Origin: Bacteriovorax sp. PP10
Lineage (GTDB): Bacteria > Bdellovibrionota > Bacteriovoracia > Bacteriovoracales > Bacteriovoracaceae
Length of the DNA: 64,000 nucleotides
Reading direction: 5' to 3'
NCBI RefSeq assembly: GCF_035013165.1
Contig: NZ_JAYGJQ010000002.1
Coordinates: forward strand, 868,001 to 932,000
Part shown: one piece after another, positions 15,222 through 24,865 of the stretch
Position numbering within the stretch: position 1 is the first letter of the stretch
Layout: each line of letters begins with the position of its first letter
Notes under the pieces: model-generated
The model's database searches: none
Seen by the model: only the letters and a program-made list of their open reading frames with translations
Told to the model about the DNA's origin: nothing
Translations under genes and position numbers: made by a program

Positions 15222-16004
15222 TTAGTCATGACTTGCTAATCGGATCGTGTATTGCCCTGATTTATCATTTCTATTCATGATTAATAGATTATGTTTTTGA
15301 GCATCTTCCACTAATTCTCTGAAGGATTGATATCCATAAGCTGATTCAGTGAAACCAGGCTTTCTTCTTTTCATTGTAAGCTTTACCATTGAACCCCAGA
15401 ATTCATCTTCACCACGTTCGTCTGATAAGGCCTCAAGCGTTTCAACGACAAAATCCATGGCCTCTTGTTTCTTAGAAATAGCAACCGTAGGCGATTTTTT
15501 TGCCACTGTTTTTTTAGAAGGGTGTTGAGCACGAATAAGATCATCATAGAAAATAAATTCATCACAGTTAGCACTAAGTAAACTTGATGTTGCATCTCTT
15601 ACTCCAATGCCAATAACATGTTTGTTATTTTCACGAAGTTTAGAAACAAGAGGAGAGAAGTCAGAGTCTCCACTTAAAATAACAAAAGTATCAAGATGTG
15701 ATTTGGTGTAACAAAGATCAAGAGCATCGACGACCATGCGGATATCAGCAGAGTTTTTGCCCGACTGTCTGACGTGCGGTATTTCAATTAGCTCAAAGGC
15801 CGCTTCGTGCATGGATTTTTTATACTCTTTATAGCGATCCCAATCGCAATAAGCTTTTTTTACGACAATGCTACCTTTTAAAAGTAGTCTCTCTAAAATA
15901 CTTTGAATATCAAAGTGCGGATGTTTTGAATCCTTCACTCCTAAGACAATATTTTCGAAGTCACAGAACAGGGCAATATTTACGGTTTCATTTATTGATG
16001 TCAT
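15222..16004 (-). CDS. NYN-domain (PIN-like) protein with C-terminal LOTUS/OST-HTH domain
   Basis: 260 residues. The NYN/PIN-like domain (about 8-150) shows the acidic positions of this RNase fold: ALFCDFENI near the start, SADIRMVVDALDL in the middle and FVILSGDSDFSPLV later. After a Lys-rich linker, a winged-helix OST-HTH/LOTUS domain occupies about 180-255 (FWGSMVKLTMKRRKPGFTES). This architecture is common in bacterial Maf/LabA-type proteins, thought to process RNA. It is divergent from CBS gene 3. Cytoplasmic; target RNA unknown. Confidence 0.85.
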   Translation of the reverse strand: MTSINETVNIALFCDFENIVLGVKDSKHPHFDIQSILERLLLKGSIVVKKAYCDWDRYKEYKKSMHEAAFELIEIPHVRQSGKNSADIRMVVDALDLCYTKSHLDTFVILSGDSDFSPLVSKLRENNKHVIGIGVRDATSSLLSANCDEFIFYDDLIRAQHPSKKTVAKKSPTVAISKKQEAMDFVVETLEALSDERGEDEFWGSMVKLTMKRRKPGFTESAYGYQSFRELVEDAQKHNLLIMNRNDKSGQYTIRLASHD

Positions 16005-16035
16005 ATAGTTTTTTCCTCAGTTAATCCTAGCGCAC

Positions 16036-16051
16036 TGGTATCTTGATTGCA
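16036..16051 (+). promoter_or_regulatory. Sigma-54-type promoter for CBS gene 3
   Basis: TGGTATCTTGATTGCA; two mismatches; 34 bp from the ATG at 16086. The longer upstream frame would start inside this promoter and is rejected. Confidence 0.75.
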
Positions 16052-16085
16052 TCTTATTTCATTAGGCAATGAAAAGGGAGCGTTT

Positions 16086-16813
<728 letters not shown>

Positions 16814-16814
16814 T

Positions 16815-16830
16815 TGGCCCGAGGATTGCT
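16815..16830 (+). promoter_or_regulatory. Sigma-54-type promoter for the 44-aa/GST/DUF72/CBS operon
   Basis: TGGCCCGAGGATTGCT; one mismatch; 25 bp from the ATG at 16855. Confidence 0.8.
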
Positions 16831-16854
16831 TTGATACAGATTAAGGAGGCTTGT

Positions 16855-16989
16855 ATGGCCATGGACATAGGTTTGGAAGAAAGTAATGTGGATCATTTCC
16901 TCATTTCAACGCGCGAAAACCAATTTATACTCATCTTTATTGATCAAGTAGAAATGATGAAAGAGGCGTTAAGCATATGGGAAGATTAA
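16855..16989 (+). CDS. 44-residue protein leading the GST-family operon
   Basis: A 44-codon ORF (MAMDIGLEESNVDHFLISTR...) whose ATG follows AAGGAGG by 6 bp, directly after a near-perfect sigma-54-type promoter. The longer upstream frame runs through the promoter and is not used. It is slightly acidic with one hydrophobic stretch (FILIFIDQVEMM). Its end overlaps the start of the reductase gene by 13 bp, suggesting translational coupling. Could be a regulatory leader or a small partner; no homology recognised. Confidence 0.6.
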   Translation: MAMDIGLEESNVDHFLISTRENQFILIFIDQVEMMKEALSIWED

Positions 16990-17999
16990 AATCCGGTAAA
17001 TGGATTCAAGAAGAAATCATTCCCAATTCTCATAATGGAGAATTTTATCGCGAAGAAGCGAAGTTCAGAGACACCATAGAAGAAGGGGGCATTTATCCTC
17101 CTGAAACTGGACGCTATCATTTATATATTTCTCTTGCATGCCCTTGGGCTTGCCGTGCGTATATTATGATGAAGCTTAAAAAACTTGAAAGTGTGATTAC
17201 AATGTCAATTGTTAGTCCACATCTGCTGGAGAATGGATGGACTTTTAAAGAAGACTTTCCAGGAGTCATTCAGGATTCAGTGTTAAATAAAAAATACCTT
17301 TATGAAGTTTATCAGGAGAGTGATCCAAAGTTTTCCGGCAGAGTGACAGTGCCGGTGCTATTCGATAAAAAAACCAAGACCATTGTCAGTAATGAATCCT
17401 CTGAAATTATCCGCATGATGAATACATCGTTTAATAAAATCACGGGAGACTCCAACGATTTTTATCCAGAGGCCCTGCGATCTGAAATTGATCAAGTTAA
17501 TTCTTTTATATATGACAACATTAATAACGGTGTATACAAAACGGGCTTTGCTAAAAACCAGGATGCTTACAATAAAAATTTCAACTCCTTATTTAAGGCA
17601 TTAGATAAAATTGAAGAAAGATTAGAGGGAAAAGAAACATTAGTGGGAAAGATTCTCACAGAAGCAGATGTGAGACTATATACAACCCTTGTGCGTTTTG
17701 ATCCCGTCTATTACCTGCATTTCAAATGTAATAATAAAATGATCAGAGAGTATAAAAATCTTTCCCGCTATTTAAGCAATCTTTATTACAATGTGAAGGC
17801 CTTTAAAGATACGACAGATTTCGATCACATTAAGGAACATTACTATTTTTCTCATAAACAACTTAATCCCGGTCAGATTGTGCCAAAAGGACCGGAAATT
17901 TTAGTTCCGGAAATAAAAATAGAAAAATTAAATGCTGGGCCTGTTAAAAATGTAATACCGCCGCAGGAGTCAGTGTTTGATGAGGTTGGAGTTTCATGA
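16977..17999 (+). CDS. Glutathionyl-hydroquinone reductase (Omega/Xi GST, YqjG/ECM4 type)
   Basis: 340 residues, close to the usual 320-330 of the family. The thioredoxin-like N-terminal domain has the active-site ACPWACR with Cys55 as expected catalytic residue, preceded by ETGRYHLYISL, then VTVPVLFDKKTKTIVSNESS, which binds glutathione. The helical C-terminal domain contains the LVGKILTEADVRLYTTLVRF hallmark. Such enzymes remove glutathione from glutathionyl-hydroquinones, part of quinone and oxidative-stress handling. Second in a sigma-54-type operon with DUF72 and CBS genes. Confidence 0.85.
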   Translation: MGRLKSGKWIQEEIIPNSHNGEFYREEAKFRDTIEEGGIYPPETGRYHLYISLACPWACRAYIMMKLKKLESVITMSIVSPHLLENGWTFKEDFPGVIQDSVLNKKYLYEVYQESDPKFSGRVTVPVLFDKKTKTIVSNESSEIIRMMNTSFNKITGDSNDFYPEALRSEIDQVNSFIYDNINNGVYKTGFAKNQDAYNKNFNSLFKALDKIEERLEGKETLVGKILTEADVRLYTTLVRFDPVYYLHFKCNNKMIREYKNLSRYLSNLYYNVKAFKDTTDFDHIKEHYYFSHKQLNPGQIVPKGPEILVPEIKIEKLNAGPVKNVIPPQESVFDEVGVS

Positions 18000-18754
18000 T
18001 TTATACTGGAACCGCTGCCTGGAGTATTCCAAAGATAGCAGCAGAACATTTTCCGATTGAGGGAAGCCAGCTCGAGCGATATTCACTACGTTTGAATGCG
18101 GTGGAGATTAACTCGTCTTTTTATAAAGATCATAAGGCCAAATCTTATAAAAGATGGGCAGACTCAACTCCGGATAATTTTAGATTTAGTGTAAAGTTGC
18201 ATAAACGATTCACGCACGAGTGCAATTTAGAAATTGAAGAAGTGGACCTGATGGAAAACTTAAAAGACATTTCAGCGCTTGGAGAGAAGTGGGGCGTATT
18301 GTTATTGCAGTTTCCAAAAAGTCAGGATTTTGATCTTGATCATATGAAAATATTTTATCGAACGATTCGAAAAGTTTTTAAAGGTCCGGTTGCCCTCGAA
18401 GCAAGAAACCTGAGCTGGATGTCAGCAGAGTCCGTCAGTTTAATGAAGCAGTATCATATTTCGAAAGTTATAGCTGACCCTGAACAATGTCCGGGAGAAG
18501 TTGAAGGCGAGATTAAGTACTACCGGCTTCATGGCAGCCCGGAAATTTATAAAAGCAATTATGAGGATGATAATTTAAACAATCTTTATGAAGAAATGAA
18601 TCATGCTACCACTGATGTCTGGTGCATCTTTGACAATACTACTTTTGGTTACGCAACCAATAATGCAGTCACTATAAGAGACATGGGAGGAAACTATGAG
18701 CGATATCAGAGAAATCATGACGGCAGATCCGAATATTTGCACACCATTAACTAG
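17996..18754 (+). CDS. DUF72 (YecE) family protein
   Basis: 252 residues with the TIM-barrel-like DUF72 signature: a GTAAWSIP start, LNAVEINSSFYKDH, WADSTPDNFRFSVKLHKRFT, then LLQFPKS and VALEARNLSWM. Function of the family is unknown. It overlaps the end of the upstream reductase gene by 4 bp (ATGA) and its 3' end overlaps the next CBS gene by 59 bp, so the three are tightly coupled. Length is normal. Confidence 0.88.
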   Translation: MIYTGTAAWSIPKIAAEHFPIEGSQLERYSLRLNAVEINSSFYKDHKAKSYKRWADSTPDNFRFSVKLHKRFTHECNLEIEEVDLMENLKDISALGEKWGVLLLQFPKSQDFDLDHMKIFYRTIRKVFKGPVALEARNLSWMSAESVSLMKQYHISKVIADPEQCPGEVEGEIKYYRLHGSPEIYKSNYEDDNLNNLYEEMNHATTDVWCIFDNTTFGYATNNAVTIRDMGGNYERYQRNHDGRSEYLHTIN

Positions 18755-19079
18755 TATTGAAAATATTGAAAAGCTAATGGCCGACACAAATTCAAGAGAA
18801 ATTGTAGTGGTCGATACGATTGAGGAAAAACATGTCGTTGGAATGATCAATAAAAGTGATATCGATGCAATGGCGGAGGCCCGGGAAGTTAAGCATGAAA
18901 GCTTAAATGCTGAGCAATGTATGCGACCAATTATCTTTCAAGTTCGTGAGACGACTCCTATTGAGGAATGTGACCGGATTTTAAAAGCGAATAAGATTGA
19001 TCACCTGGTCATTGTGGATGAAGAAGGGCATTTATGTGGTCTATATAATCCAGCAGGACTACTTCCTATAGAACAATAG
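18696..19079 (+). CDS. Small CBS-pair protein (paralogue 4)
   Basis: 127 residues, two CBS motifs (about 1-58 and 66-127): MSDIREIMTADPNICTPLTS, REIVVVDTIEEKHVVGMINKS-DID and KIDHLVIVDEEGHLCGLYNP. GGGAGG lies 5 bp before the ATG, inside the DUF72 coding sequence. Last gene of the sigma-54-type stress-like operon. The mother operon suggests it senses nucleotide or redox state under the same conditions; the effector is unknown. Confidence 0.88.
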   Translation: MSDIREIMTADPNICTPLTSIENIEKLMADTNSREIVVVDTIEEKHVVGMINKSDIDAMAEAREVKHESLNAEQCMRPIIFQVRETTPIEECDRILKANKIDHLVIVDEEGHLCGLYNPAGLLPIEQ

Positions 19080-19103
19080 ATTTCCGCGTGATACAATTTT
19101 TTC

Positions 19104-20819
19104 ATGTATCAGTTAAGACCTTACCAACAAGATGCGGTTAATAGCACCATCAAGCATTTTCAAAAAGAAAATTCTCCCGCTGTTATTGTCCTGCCAACAG
19201 GGGCAGGGAAAAGTTTAGTTATTGCTGAACTTGCCCGCGTGGCCCGTGGTCGCGTTTTAGTCTTAGCTCACGTTAAAGAACTAGTTGAACAAAACCATGC
19301 CAAATATGAAAGCTATGACCTGAAAGCGGGAATCTATTCCGCTGGACTCAATCGCAAAGACAGCGGACAAAAAGTTATCTTCGGAAGTATTCAGTCCGTT
19401 GCCAATGCCGATGAAGAATTCTTTCAAGATTTCTCTTTGCTGGTGATAGACGAATGCCATCGTGTTTCGATGGAAGGTGAGACTCAGTACTTTCAAGTTA
19501 TCAGTAAACTAAGACATGCAAGTCCCAAACTTTGTATCCTGGGACTCACGGCCACTCCTTACCGTCTTGGGCAAGGATGGATTTACCAATACAATGCTCA
19601 TAAAGAAGATATGAAAACCGATGAAGATCGTTTTTTCAAAAAATGTATTTATGAACTCTCTATCGGCTACATGATTAAGAATAAGTTTCTTACTCCACCG
19701 ATAAAAATTGATTCACCAGTGGCCTGTTATGATTTCTCAGCACTAGAGCTTCATGGTGCCCGTTATAATCAAAAAGAAATTGAAGGCATACTCAAAGATC
19801 AAAAAAGAATCACTCCTTCAATTATCGGCAATATTGTTGAAATGGCACGCGATCGCCAAGGGGTTATGATCTTTACTAGTTCAGTGGCCCATGCCAGAGA
19901 AATCCTTGGATTGCTTCCTATGGGCTCGGCGCTCGTTACTGGGGAAACAGATATTGCTGAACGCGACGAGATCATTACTGATTTCAAACTTAAGAAAATA
20001 AAATTCCTGGTTAACGTCTCCGTTCTCACGACTGGATTCGATGCTCCTCATGTTGATGTGATTGCTATTTTACGTCCGACTGAATCAGTGAGTTTATATC
20101 AACAAATCGTTGGACGTGGATTAAGACTGAGTCCGGGGAAAACAGATTGCCTGGTACTTGATTATACTGGAGTCGGGCATGATATTTTCTCACCTGAAAT
20201 TGATGAGGATAGGCCTTCTGAGAACTCAGTGATCGTCGATATTGTTTGCCCGCAATGTGGTCACCATAATGATTTCTGGGGAATTGTTGAACATGAAGAA
20301 GTGGTTGAGCACTTTGGGAGAAGATGCAAGGGCGCTTTTGAAGATTTGGATACAGGTGAAATAGAAAAATGTGGATACCGATTCAGATTCAAAAGGTGTG
20401 ATCAGTGTGGTGAAGAAAATGATATTGCTGCTCGTGTATGCAGCAGCTGTCAGCATTTACTGGTTGATAACGATAATAAGTTAAAAGAGGCCATGTCTTT
20501 AAAAGACGCCCATATCATGAAACCAGATACAATGATGTTTTCAAAAAGCTACGACAAAAAAGGCAAAGAGAGAGTTGAGGTTAGGTACTATGACTATGAT
20601 GGCGAGCACTTAAGTGAAATGTTCTATTTAAATTCGCCGGAAGATGCACGCGCTTTTTATTTCAATTTCACTCGCATGCATAACCGCCTGCCGGAACAAA
20701 GTCTAAGGATCAACACAGCGGACGATGTTTTAAAAAATCAAAATCATTTCCGCAAACCAATGTATGTAATTGCACGAAAACAAAAGCACTATTGGGAAAT
20801 TAGGGAAAAGATTTTTTAA
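19104..20819 (+). CDS. radD: RadD-type DEAD/DEAH-box DNA repair helicase
   Basis: 571 residues, close to E. coli RadD (586). Motifs in order: LRPYQQDAV (Q-like), PTGAGKSLVIAEL (Walker A), VIDECHR (motif II, DECH), GLTATPYRLGQGWIYQYN (motif III region), LTTGFDAPHVDVIAILRPTE (motif V) and QQIVGRGLRLSPGKTD (motif VI). Zinc-ribbon cysteines follow, including CDQCGEENDIAARVCSSC. The extensive match to RadD through its C-terminus (PMYVIARKQKHYWEIREKIF) supports the name. RadD takes part in recombinational and crosslink repair with RecA and SSB. It starts 24 bp after CBS gene 4. Confidence 0.92.
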   Translation: MYQLRPYQQDAVNSTIKHFQKENSPAVIVLPTGAGKSLVIAELARVARGRVLVLAHVKELVEQNHAKYESYDLKAGIYSAGLNRKDSGQKVIFGSIQSVANADEEFFQDFSLLVIDECHRVSMEGETQYFQVISKLRHASPKLCILGLTATPYRLGQGWIYQYNAHKEDMKTDEDRFFKKCIYELSIGYMIKNKFLTPPIKIDSPVACYDFSALELHGARYNQKEIEGILKDQKRITPSIIGNIVEMARDRQGVMIFTSSVAHAREILGLLPMGSALVTGETDIAERDEIITDFKLKKIKFLVNVSVLTTGFDAPHVDVIAILRPTESVSLYQQIVGRGLRLSPGKTDCLVLDYTGVGHDIFSPEIDEDRPSENSVIVDIVCPQCGHHNDFWGIVEHEEVVEHFGRRCKGAFEDLDTGEIEKCGYRFRFKRCDQCGEENDIAARVCSSCQHLLVDNDNKLKEAMSLKDAHIMKPDTMMFSKSYDKKGKERVEVRYYDYDGEHLSEMFYLNSPEDARAFYFNFTRMHNRLPEQSLRINTADDVLKNQNHFRKPMYVIARKQKHYWEIREKIF

Positions 20820-20897
20820 CCCACTTGACCAGAATCTAAAAATCGTTTATCTTCAAAAAATAACCACGTAACTCGTTACCAAAAAATGGAGGTCAGT

Positions 20898-20945
20898 ATG
20901 TTGAATCAAATCATTAGAAGAGGCCTTCAATCAATTGCATTTTAA
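20898..20945 (+). CDS. Possible 15-residue leader peptide upstream of rsgA
   Basis: A strong GGAGG site 5 bp before ATG opens a 15-codon frame (MLNQIIRRGLQSIAF). Its Arg-Arg-Gly-Leu codons lie in the left arm of an inverted repeat whose right arm is at 20971-20979. The layout resembles an attenuator or translation-coupled leader for rsgA. Confidence 0.4.
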   Translation: MLNQIIRRGLQSIAF

Positions 20946-20979
20946 TCATCTCGATTTAAATCATTACATTTAGAAGGCC
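20918..20979 (+). promoter_or_regulatory. Inverted repeat over the rsgA leader
   Basis: AGGCCTTC (20921-20928) pairs with GAAGGCCT (20971-20978), loop about 42 nt; no T-tract follows. Could control rsgA translation or transcription together with the leader peptide. Confidence 0.4.
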
Positions 20980-21020
20980 TTAAGCATTCAGTTTTTTACA
21001 AACTAACTTAAGGAGTATTC

Positions 21021-22109
21021 ATGACTAATTCCCAAAAGGAATTTCTCTCTCACTTTGGTTGGAACGACTTTTTTGAAAGTCAGGTTCTAACTATGTCTTC
21101 TGAGAACCTTCGTATCGCCCGAGTGGTGAATGAAGAAAAAAATCTTTATCGCGTTCAAGTTGATAAAGAAAAAACGATCTGGGCCAGCGTTGCCGGCAAG
21201 ATGCAATTTACAGCATCATCCAGAGAGGATTATCCAGCGGTAGGAGACTGGGTTCTGGTGGCAATGCCACCGGGATCAGAACGGGCCGTTGTACATTTAC
21301 TATTTAAAAGGAAAACTATTCTACAAAGAAAAAAAGTAGGAGAGGTTTCTGAGACGCAAATTCTGGCCGCCAATGTGGATACGATTTTTATCACCACATC
21401 GGTGAATATGGATTTGAATTTTGGCAGACTGGAGCGCTATTTGATTTTTGCATGGGAGTCTGGAGCGACACCGGTTATTTTATTAACCAAGACTGATTTG
21501 TGTGAAGACATTCAAAGCATCGTTGAATCAGTGAAAGAAAAATTTCCAGGTGTAGCGATTCACACTGTTAGAAGTGATGCTTTCACTGAATCAGATTATT
21601 TTGCGGATTATCTAGGCAGTGGAAAAACAGCAGTGCTGGTAGGATCTTCAGGAGTCGGTAAATCGACGATTGGGAACTATCTCATTGGTAATAATGTCAT
21701 TGCGACTCAAGAAATCCGCGCTGATGATGAGAAGGGAAAACACACGACTACAAGTCGAGCAATGTATGAGAGCTTTTATGGCGGGCATATTATCGACACT
21801 CCGGGTATGCGTGAATTGCAATTCTCTGATCACGAGCAGGGATTTGATCATTTATTCGGTGACGTTGAAGAGTTAATCTCTCAATGCCATTTTAATAATT
21901 GTAAGCATCAGGAAGAAAAAGACTGTGCGATTCTTGCAGCACTAGAGTCAGGTGTTCTTGATCCTATTCGCTGGAGAAGTTTTAATAAACTTCAAAAAGA
22001 AGTAAGGCACGAACAGCGCAAGCAGCATAAATGGATTATGGCCGAGGATCGCAAGGCCTGGAAAAAGAAATCTATGGAGTGCAGACAGAAGTATAAAGGG
22101 TGGCAATAG
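21021..22109 (+). CDS. rsgA: Ribosome small-subunit-dependent GTPase A (RsgA)
   Basis: 362 residues with the circularly permuted GTPase order: an N-terminal OB fold (about 35-105), G4 (LLTKTDLC), G1 P-loop (GSSGVGKSTIGN), then G3 (DTPGMREL), and a C-terminal zinc knuckle CHFNNCKHQEEKDC. RsgA acts on 30S subunits as a late assembly checkpoint and hydrolyses GTP when bound to mature 30S. A short leader ORF and inverted repeat precede it; a hairpin overlaps its stop. Length is typical. Confidence 0.93.
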   Translation: MTNSQKEFLSHFGWNDFFESQVLTMSSENLRIARVVNEEKNLYRVQVDKEKTIWASVAGKMQFTASSREDYPAVGDWVLVAMPPGSERAVVHLLFKRKTILQRKKVGEVSETQILAANVDTIFITTSVNMDLNFGRLERYLIFAWESGATPVILLTKTDLCEDIQSIVESVKEKFPGVAIHTVRSDAFTESDYFADYLGSGKTAVLVGSSGVGKSTIGNYLIGNNVIATQEIRADDEKGKHTTTSRAMYESFYGGHIIDTPGMRELQFSDHEQGFDHLFGDVEELISQCHFNNCKHQEEKDCAILAALESGVLDPIRWRSFNKLQKEVRHEQRKQHKWIMAEDRKAWKKKSMECRQKYKGWQ

Positions 22110-22120
22110 CCGCCCTTCTT
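22093..22120 (+). terminator. Terminator at the rsgA stop
   Basis: AAAGGGTGGC-AATA-GCCGCCCTT followed by CTTTAT; the stem includes the stop codon. Confidence 0.6.
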
Positions 22121-22155
22121 TATATATGACCAAACTCGTTATCCATTCTCACAAT

Positions 22156-22171
22156 AGGCATCAGTATTGCT
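22156..22171 (+). promoter_or_regulatory. Sigma-54-type promoter for the DUF6279 gene
   Basis: AGGCATCAGTATTGCT; two mismatches, GG-N10-GC; 21 bp from the ATG at 22193. Confidence 0.65.
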
Positions 22172-22192
22172 TACTATATAGTGAGGTGTCTG

Positions 22193-23008
22193 ATGAAAAA
22201 AATTGTTTTATTGTGCTTTATTATTTTATGTACTGTCTTTTCATGTTCACGCCTTGATTTGGCCGTTAACCTTGCAAATTCATATATCACCAATAAGACG
22301 GACGATTTTTTAGATCTCACTAGAGAGCAGTCGAAATGGCTTAAAAAATCTATTGCGAAAGACATTGATAAAGTAAAAAAGACCATTTTTCCCCAATTGG
22401 CGACAGAAATGCTTAAGATTTCTCAAACTATCAATAACCAGAGAACATTTGATACAGCGACGGTTTTAAATAGCTACAAACGCCTGGAGAGTTTATTTTA
22501 TGAGGGTTTAAGAATCTTTGCTCCAACTGCAGTTGGCCTTGCCGATCAACTTGTTCCTGCACAGATAGTTTACTTACAAAAAGAAGCAGATAAAAAATTC
22601 ACCGAGATGAAAGAAGATCCTTCTAAAAAATCCTATAAAAAAATTAAAAAGCATTTTGATTCATGGGCGGGGGGAATGAATTCTGAACAAAAAAAAGAAT
22701 TAAAAATATTTGTGGATAAAAATCCACCTCCCATAAATGAATCAGTCTATAGCAGGCAAAATCTTGTCCATGAATTTGTCCGATCATATTCGGATAAAGT
22801 GGCCCGTAAAAAATTTGTTGAGAAACTTTTTACAAATTACGATTCAATGCTAGACCCTAATTATAAAAAATTGCTGGCAGAAAAACATAATCGCGTGGCC
22901 GCTTTTGTAACGAATATTTTAAACAAAATGCCTGAGGATCAAAGACAGACTTTAGTGGAAACAATTCGAGACCGCGCCAATCAATTACTTAAAATTTCAA
23001 AAGGATAA
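22193..23008 (+). CDS. DUF6279-like lipoprotein
   Basis: 271 residues from the ATG at 22193 (GAGG upstream). A signal peptide with lipobox-like CTVFSCS suggests lipidation. SRLDLAVNLANSYITNKTDD followed by LDLTREQSKWLKKSIAKDID is the pattern of DUF6279 lipoproteins; the rest is helical and Lys-rich, ending in a NLVHEFVRSY...RDRANQLLKI segment. Periplasmic-facing, function unknown. The Old Yellow Enzyme gene starts 1 bp after its stop, so they form an operon behind a sigma-54-type promoter. Confidence 0.75.
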   Translation: MKKIVLLCFIILCTVFSCSRLDLAVNLANSYITNKTDDFLDLTREQSKWLKKSIAKDIDKVKKTIFPQLATEMLKISQTINNQRTFDTATVLNSYKRLESLFYEGLRIFAPTAVGLADQLVPAQIVYLQKEADKKFTEMKEDPSKKSYKKIKKHFDSWAGGMNSEQKKELKIFVDKNPPPINESVYSRQNLVHEFVRSYSDKVARKKFVEKLFTNYDSMLDPNYKKLLAEKHNRVAAFVTNILNKMPEDQRQTLVETIRDRANQLLKISKG

Positions 23009-23009
23009 T

Positions 23010-24098
23010 ATGAAAAATACTGAACATGAACTTTTTCAACCTTTTCAATTAGGGCCACTGGTTTTAAAAAACCACATTGTCATGGCCCCATTAACCAGAA
23101 GCCGGGCCAGCGAGGGAGATGTTCCCACTGAGATGAATGCTGAGTACTATGCTCAAAGAGCATCGGCCGGACTCATTATCAGTGAAGCGACTAACATTTC
23201 TCAACAGGGGAAAGGGTATGCCTTTACTCCAGGGATTTATACACAGGAGCAAATTGCAGGATGGAAGCTAGTGACAGATGCAGTCCATAAAAAAGGTGGA
23301 TTAATTTTTTGTCAGCTATGGCATGTCGGAAGAATTTCACATCCTTCATTACAGCCTAATAATGAATTACCAGTTTCTGCTTCTGCCGTTAAACCAAATC
23401 AGCAGGCCTTCACTGAAACGGGAATGCAGGATTGTGTAACACCCAGAGCACTAGAGTTGATAGAGATTCCAGAAATCATCGAGCAGTACATTCATGCTTC
23501 AAAGTGTGCCAAAGAAGCAGGTTTTGATGGAGTTGAAATCCATGCGGCCAATGGTTATTTACTTCAGCAGTTTCTTGGAGAAAAAACCAATCTTCGAAAT
23601 GACAAATACGGCGGCTCAATTGAAAACCGTGTGCGATTAACTGTCGAAGTGACAGAGGCCGTTTGCCAGATTTGGGAATCACATAGAGTAGGGATTCGTT
23701 TATCTCCCGTGACTCCGGCCAATGATATGGATGAAGATGATCCAATGGACACTTATCTTTATCTGGCCCAAAAATTAAATCCGCTAAAGCTTGCTTACGT
23801 TCACTTCGTTGAAGGGGCCACTGGTGGAGCACGTGATATCAAACCAGGTTTTGATTTTCATAAACTTCATCGTGCCTTCGATGCTGTGTATATGGCCAAT
23901 AACGGATACAATTTAAAACTTGCTACCGATACGTTAAAACATGGGGACGCTGAACTCATTTGTTTTGGTCGTCCATTTATTTCCAACCCGGATTTAGTCG
24001 AAAGATTAAAACGAAAAATTCCGCTAACTCCTCTAGATCCTAAGACTCTTTATACTAGAGGCCCGGAAGGTTATACCGATTATCCAACTGTGACTTAA
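23010..24098 (+). CDS. Old Yellow Enzyme-family alkene reductase (NemA-like)
   Basis: 362 residues, a FMN-dependent TIM barrel. Signatures: FQLGPLVLKNHIVMAPLTRS, QLWHVGRISHP, GFDGVEIHAANGYLLQQFLG (the His-x-x-Asn substrate pair), the following YGGSIENR, and the late GDAELICFGRPFISNPDLVE. Such enzymes reduce activated alkenes, N-ethylmaleimide or nitro compounds with NADPH. It is co-transcribed with the lipoprotein gene before it. Convergent with an ABC permease gene, with a 4-bp stop overlap. Confidence 0.92.
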   Translation: MKNTEHELFQPFQLGPLVLKNHIVMAPLTRSRASEGDVPTEMNAEYYAQRASAGLIISEATNISQQGKGYAFTPGIYTQEQIAGWKLVTDAVHKKGGLIFCQLWHVGRISHPSLQPNNELPVSASAVKPNQQAFTETGMQDCVTPRALELIEIPEIIEQYIHASKCAKEAGFDGVEIHAANGYLLQQFLGEKTNLRNDKYGGSIENRVRLTVEVTEAVCQIWESHRVGIRLSPVTPANDMDEDDPMDTYLYLAQKLNPLKLAYVHFVEGATGGARDIKPGFDFHKLHRAFDAVYMANNGYNLKLATDTLKHGDAELICFGRPFISNPDLVERLKRKIPLTPLDPKTLYTRGPEGYTDYPTVT

Positions 24099-24865
24099 GC
24101 GATTAGTTTCTTTTTTATTTTATAATAGGCGAGGATGCAAAGGATAACACTTTGGACAACCAGAATGCTTCCGCTGTATAAAAATGCTTCACCTATTCCT
24201 CTCTGCCAGAATAAGGCCTGTGCTAATCTCACTCCGTGAATTAATGGAAAGAACTCGGCCACAAAACGAACTGGTGTCGCCATTTGTGAAATCGGAAAAA
24301 AGATTCCCGATAAAAAATAAAGTGGTGCAATTAAAAACGAGTACACCGTTTGAAATTGGTTCATGTTATTCACCATGGCAGACGAAAGTAATCCCATTGC
24401 TCCACAAGGAAGTGCGACTAAGAATCCCACTGAGGCCAGTGCAGGAATAAGCCATGGATTCACCATCAATCCAAAAAGAGCTAAAACAATGGCCACACCA
24501 ACGGCCATGACGGCACCTTTAAGGCCTACCCAGATTAGCTCTCCCACAACAACTTCTTTCACTCCAATTGGAGTTGTCAGCATTGCTTTATAAACATTCT
24601 CAAAAGTCATACGGACATAAAATCCATAGCTACTTTCAAAGAATGAAGTAAAAAGTGCGGTTGCTACAGTTAGACCAGGAGCTAAGAACTGCATGTAAGT
24701 CATGCCTTCAACATTGGTAATGAATGAACCAAGGCCAAGTCCTAGTGAGACTAAAACCAGAGCAGGGTCCGCAACAGTCGGTGAAATATTGGCGATTAGA
24801 TCTTTTTTATAAACGATCCAATTCCTTCTCGTTATATGCATGCAAAGTTTTAATGAATCAAGCAT
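24095..24865 (-). CDS. ABC-2 type transporter permease (NodJ-like)
   Basis: 256 residues with six hydrophobic segments. The layout and motifs (FLAPGLTVATALFTSFFESS, MLTTPIGVKEVVVGE, PLYFLSGIFFPISQ) are those of the NodJ/DrrB ABC-2 permease family. It overlaps the upstream ATPase gene by 8 bp, so the two form one exporter. Substrate unknown; relatives export lipo-oligosaccharides, polyketides or drugs. Confidence 0.88.
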   Translation of the reverse strand: MLDSLKLCMHITRRNWIVYKKDLIANISPTVADPALVLVSLGLGLGSFITNVEGMTYMQFLAPGLTVATALFTSFFESSYGFYVRMTFENVYKAMLTTPIGVKEVVVGELIWVGLKGAVMAVGVAIVLALFGLMVNPWLIPALASVGFLVALPCGAMGLLSSAMVNNMNQFQTVYSFLIAPLYFLSGIFFPISQMATPVRFVAEFFPLIHGVRLAQALFWQRGIGEAFLYSGSILVVQSVILCILAYYKIKKKLIA

